Source of the DNA: Rachycentron canadum
Lineage: Eukaryota; Chordata; Actinopteri; Carangiformes; Rachycentridae
Length of the DNA stretch: 64,000 bases
NCBI GenBank assembly: GCA_038496675.1
Contig: CM076661.1
Span: 14,220,294-14,284,293, forward strand
Direction: 5' to 3'
Below the pieces are notes generated by a model. The model worked only from the letters and a program-made list of their open reading frames with translations. It did not search any database and was not told the DNA's origin. The stretch's first letter is position 1. Each line of letters opens with the position of its first letter. Shown in pieces: positions 60,307 to 64,000 of the stretch. The position numbers were made by a program, and so were the translations under genes.

Positions 60307-61063
60307 CATTCCACCAAGGGACAGCAGACCCTCCTGGCGGCTGCCTGCCTTTACTAGCAAGTGGACGGGAGCCTGTGGCCGTTTTAAAGGCTGCGTGTTA
60401 TGGGAGAACTGATAAATCCTATCATGATGCTGGACACGCAGCCTAAAGGGCAGGAGAGCTGCACGCAATGAGTCTGCATGGGACTGAAGCAGCAAAGGAA
60501 ACTACTGATGCTGTCCCGCCAAACTGCACGGCCCTTTAGGGTTTGCCATGGCAAGTATCACGCAGTGTCTTTTGTGTCTCTGACGAATTTGCGCTCGCAC
60601 TCGAAGTCACAGCCGCTCTGAACTGAGCCTTTGTTGTGAGGAGTTAATGTTTTCCTCATCCTGCCATGGATCCCTGTGCTCCCCCTTAATTGTTTACTAG
60701 GTAATCGTGTCCCACTTTACTCACAGCTGACTGTGCTTATGTACAATTAACTTTATTTTAAATACTGTTTGTGCACTCATAAAAGCCAAGTGTTTTTTAA
60801 AGGTTGCCTCATTATCTCATCAGCCCACTGTCATTCTCCACTGATTCTCGCTTATGGGGCTTGCACTGACCGCAAACTCCTGAATCTGTGTGCCTGTGTG
60901 TCCAAGACACGGTGCCCTAGGGAGAAACCTAAATGTCTTGTTCTTACAAACAACTTCACAAGGACACAGTGATGAGAGGCTAGTGACTTTAGATTGTTTT
61001 CACAAGTTGTGCCCAGAGCTTTCGATATTTGACTCTAGTTTTAAAGGGCCTGGTAAAATCATG

Positions 61064-61072
<9 letters not shown>

Positions 61073-61143
<71 letters not shown>
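61073..61143. repeat. fmn1: (TA)20 plus poly(T)30 adjoining the exon 18 acceptor
   Basis: (TA)n from 61073 to 61112, then 30 T (61114-61143), then AATAG|G. The T run serves as the polypyrimidine tract of exon 18, five bases from the splice site. Confidence 0.95.
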
Positions 61144-61147
<4 letters not shown>

Positions 61148-61148
61148 G

Positions 61149-61233
61149 GTTGAAGGAAGCTCAAGAAAACATCAAGAAGATCACAGCGGAGAAAAGAGTT
61201 GAAATCAAGAAGATCAATAATGCCAATAGTCTG
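61149..61233 (+). CDS. fmn1: fmn1 exon 18: basic C-terminal tail
   Basis: Encodes (R)LKEAQENIKKITAEKRVEIK then KINNANSL; human FMN1 reads LKMAQESVSKLTSEKKVETK then KINPTASL. The lysine-rich tail is where FMN-family formins bind the KIND domain of Spire (formin-Spire interaction sequence). Donor CTG|GTAAGA, phase 0. Confidence 0.95.
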
Positions 61234-61328
61234 GTAAGAACTGGTCTACACACACCAGAGATGTTTCCTGAAAGCTGCTCTTTATTGTGTCTGTGCTGAA
61301 ATTAAGCCTCTTCACTTTTCACCAACAG

Positions 61329-61373
61329 AAAGAAAGACTGCGACAGAAGGAAGCCAGCGTGTCCGCCAGCTGA
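61329..61373 (+). CDS. fmn1: fmn1 exon 19: C-terminus and stop
   Basis: Encodes KERLRQKEASVSAS and TGA at 61371-61373; human ends KERLRQKEASVTTN. Acceptor CACTTTTCACCAACAG. Confidence 0.97.
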   Translation, partial: KERLRQKEASVSAS

Positions 61374-63265
61374 AATGACAAGTGGCCAAGTAGAAGTGGA
61401 AACATGAAGTGGTGGTGGTGGTAAGAGAGGTGGACAAGATGTCGGAGGAGAAAGTGCACAGGCCTCATCCCTCCTGCATTTAACACCTGCCTCAACAACA
61501 CAGGACTGCCCTCTGTGCCCCGTGCGAACTCACAATAAAACCTGGCTGGACTCTCACTACTCCCACTGCCTTACCTCTGCGCTGCAAACAGCACTGGACG
61601 CCCCCCAGCCATCTCCACCCACCCTCATGTGGAGCCTTTTCAGAAAAACTCCTGCACCGAGGATGCATGGCTGACACAGCCGAAGTGATGAGAGTGTTAA
61701 AGGCTAAAGGTTGACCTCATTCATCCAGCGTGGCGTGACCTCTGAGTGCCCAGCTTGTGAAAGGTCTCAGTGGGTCAATGGGATTCACAACGGTGCCATC
61801 TGACACGTCCGTGAGATTCCTTCTGGATCTAAAAGAGCTGAGAATCCATTCTTGTAGATGTTGCCTGACGCCACAGATGTATTTAAAATTCTCCAGCATA
61901 CTCAAGGCGTGAAGATGTTGTCGCTCTTCCCAGCTATTTCTGCTCAGAGTCAGCTCAGAGAAATCTCTGTTGACAAAACAGCAGTAAGGAAGCAGCTCCC
62001 AGTGTCCTCTGCTGTAGCGAGTAGCTGTTCATTCACCATGGCTCATTAAAAGTCTTGTAAATATGTCATGTCTTAGAACCGGCAGGGATGGCGCAGCCTT
62101 GAGGAGTATGATAAATGATCTACGCTGGGCTTCAAGTGCAGATGAAGACATGTTGTGTATAAATGCAGAGGTTTCACTGTATTGCGTGTTTTCACTGCAC
62201 CAGACTGACCTCTCCTGGGTGATGGCCAATGAGGAGCAAGACCTGGCAGCAAGTCTGGCCCCGAGCCTCGGACCCTTCACTCATACAATCACACACACCT
62301 ACTTAAAGACATTAGAACACAAAAAGGCTCTGGCCATGCACCCACTCACCTGAAAACTGAAATGTGCTTAATACAAAGTTGTTAATCTTCTGTTGAGTGG
62401 CGTACATCTCATTGTGTCCAGCCAAGGTCTAAGCACTTTCCCACTTGCAGTAGCTGTGTATTGTAGCTTGCTATCAGCCACACTCCCATGTTATGCTAAT
62501 ATGCTAAGTGTGTGTATTTTATTCACATGTCTTGCACTTTTTTGCACCTCCTTTCCTATGCAAGGGGTATGGCTTCCTTGTCAAAAAAAGATTCATGAAT
62601 TGTATTGCTTCATGATGGAATCCCATTAGATTTTTTTTTTTTTTCTAAGAAAGTGTATTGCTCAATATTTTATTTTTCACGAATGTAAGACGTAACCACG
62701 CTCCTGTATCATTCAAGAAAAGTATATTTATGTAAGAAAAGATTTATTTTATGCCAAAAGAACATTGGCTCTCTTCCCTTTGAGGCTGTATTTTTATGAG
62801 TTGTAATAGAATCGACTGAGAAGCTGCCTGATGTGTCAGATGAAAGATATATTTTCTCATGGATGTTACTTGTATGCTTTGCCCATGTATGTTGGAGAGA
62901 TGAGGGTTATATATTTAAGCATATCACCTAAAGCCATGCAAGTTGCAATACCTCAAACTTCCATTATCAAATTATCCATAAAACTGCACCTTAAATTACC
63001 TTTTTTTTACCCTCCAAAGTCTTTCATGTGTGCCATTTATTTTGTATAAAACTATAGATATTTCCTAACTTTAAACTGCTTCATTCTACTTTGAAAAACA
63101 AAACCAAAAAAAAAAAAGAACTGATACTGACCAAGGAATTGTTGTAGCCTCTACTGTATGTATGTACGTTGGTTCATGTAACCTTCAGGAGCTCTCATAT
63201 AGGTGCTCTGTAATTTTATGGAATTGTTTTAAATTTCAAGAATAAACAAACTGGATGCAGAACAA
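61374..63265 (+). other. fmn1: fmn1 3' UTR (end estimated)
   Basis: About 1.9 kb follows the stop. A polyadenylation signal AATAAA lies at 63241-63246, with others at 61534-61539 and 63409-63414. The one at 63241 is my preferred end, the one at 61534 would give a short UTR. A Pumilio-type site TGTAAATA lies at 62056-62063. A T run is at 62632-62644. Frames here are short and unrecognised. Confidence 0.6.
63241..63246 (+). terminator. fmn1: Candidate polyadenylation signal AATAAA
   Basis: Canonical hexamer 1.87 kb after the stop codon. The alternatives at 61534 and 63409 cannot be excluded without 3'-end reads. Confidence 0.5.
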
Positions 63266-64000
63266 ACCAGACTCATGTTAAACCAGTTTATCTGAATGTT
63301 CTGCTGTCAGCGCTTCCATGAGGCCTGCACTGAGAAAATGGGATATTTATGGAGGAAACCTGAGTCTTCAAAGAGGATTTAATGATTCAAAAGTCAGCCT
63401 GGTTGTTCAATAAACTATGACTCAGAATTAAATCACTCAAACTTCATTATTAGATATTAAAACTTGTTCCTGGAAAACCCTTGAAAGAAGGTCATTAGCT
63501 TTGGAGGCATAATGAATTTGTTATGCCATTGGAGGTTTGTTTTAAGAGGTAAGATTTTAGCAACGTGAAATTAAATAAGACAATGTTTTAGGCTATTTGT
63601 TGTTTGCCAACATTATTCAAACTGAAAATGAACATATTTTCTAAGAGTGATACTCAGATTGGATGGCTGCAGAATAATTCCCGTTTTCCAACATTTGATA
63701 CCTATTTATTAAACGTTGGATTAATCCGGTTTAGGCAGAAAACCCCTTCTCATTTTCACTTGAACCCCGTGTCCCCCCTTTTTTCCAGCCCTCCGTTTGA
63801 AATGCAGCCTAATGACGTTAAATGGTATAATTTCAGTGGATATTTGGAGCAGGTAACTGCTTCTTTTCTCATAAAAGCGATTATTTTTTACGATGAAATG
63901 TACTCCAAGTTCTGAGTGTGAAAGTGCATGCAGAAAGGGGGACCAGGGGAAAGTTCACGTTTTGTTTAGCAGCTGTAAAAGCTGCAAATAATATGCACAA
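63266..64000. other. Downstream intergenic sequence
   Basis: No gene recognised. In tetrapods the next gene beyond the FMN1 3' end is GREM1, which is not reached in this window. Confidence 0.5.

Larger units (their letters stand above)
59663..61148 (+). other. fmn1: fmn1 intron 17
   Basis: 1.5 kb. It holds a 27-base G run (60280-60306), a unique GC-rich block (about 60307-60700, regulatory candidate), and immediately before exon 18 a (TA)20 run followed by 30 T. Confidence 0.85.
12647..61373 (+). other. fmn1: fmn1 gene, formin-1 (whole coding span, exons 2-19)
   Basis: Formin-1 nucleates unbranched actin filaments and stays on the growing barbed end. It acts at cell junctions and in the cytoplasm. 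The spliced product reads, in order: an N-terminal region beginning MEGTH as in mammalian FMN1; an acidic exon-3 segment containing RVPRPEHLDFLRITPPEDD; the formin-1 signature TPGRLQAVWPPPK; a coiled coil; TVGIQTDRETF; a proline-rich FH1; an FH2 domain starting at MKPLYWTRIQ and containing GNYMNGGNRTRGQADGF; and a basic tail ending KERLRQKEASVSAS. All listed junctions are phase-consistent with GT/AG sites. Total is about 1280 codons plus the unknown FH1 gap. Two alternative N-termini join at 25666. The teleost gene spans about 50 kb, far less than the mammalian one. FMN2 is ruled out by the exon-2, exon-3 and exon-4 sequences, which are specific to FMN1. Confidence 0.96.

Noticed and set aside
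12659..61373. Assignment of the formin as FMN2
   Set aside because: The MEGTH start, RITPPEDD segment, TPGRLQAVWPPPK signature and C-terminus KERLRQKEASV fit FMN1, and the neighbour is ryr3 as expected for FMN1.

Overview
The window is vertebrate nuclear DNA, almost certainly from a teleost fish (probably a percomorph; this is inferred from the repeat families). It holds one essentially complete gene, fmn1 (formin-1), on the + strand, and the first coding exon of a second gene, ryr3 (ryanodine receptor 3), on the - strand at the left. The genes are head to head, the same divergent arrangement as human FMN1 and RYR3 on chromosome 15q13-q14. Every exon was identified by reading the translation against the known formin and ryanodine receptor families and by matching GT/AG junctions and reading phase. 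No database search was run.

Layout. 1-8917 is the start of ryr3 intron 1 (read on the - strand), with teleost repeats at 1-165 and 2465-2795. 8918-8965 is ryr3 coding exon 1, with a CpG-rich 5' UTR/promoter up to about 9450. 9450-11400 is the divergent intergenic interval. A TATA-less, GC-rich fmn1 promoter with paired CCAAT boxes and a probable non-coding exon 1 lies at about 11500-11676. Exon 2 (start codon at 12647 or 12659) and exon 3 (20346-20512) encode the long-isoform N-terminus. A 554-codon alternative first exon (23847-25508) encodes a different N-terminus. Both routes end in phase 0 and join the same exon at 25666. Exons 4-6 (25666-30025) encode a coiled coil and the proline-rich FH1 region. 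The FH1 region is interrupted by a 363-base N gap, and its left edge still carries a Tn5/Nextera adapter sequence. Exons 7-17 (32083-59662) encode the actin-nucleating FH2 domain. Exons 18-19 (61149-61373) encode the basic C-terminal tail, which in this subfamily binds Spire. The 3' UTR runs to about 63265.

The predicted protein is about 1280 residues (long form) or 1270 (short form), plus whatever the gap hides; human FMN1 is about 1420. Fmn1 nucleates and elongates unbranched actin filaments. Ryr3 is an intracellular calcium-release channel. The two are neighbours by conserved synteny, and nothing here shows a shared function. Mammalian Fmn1 introns carry distal enhancers of the neighbouring Grem1 gene, so several unique-looking blocks in the large introns are flagged as candidate conserved non-coding elements.

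I see no prokaryotic features, CRISPR arrays or tRNA/rRNA genes. The rest is introns, microsatellites and homopolymer runs, a Tc1-like transposon remnant and several common teleost interspersed repeats.
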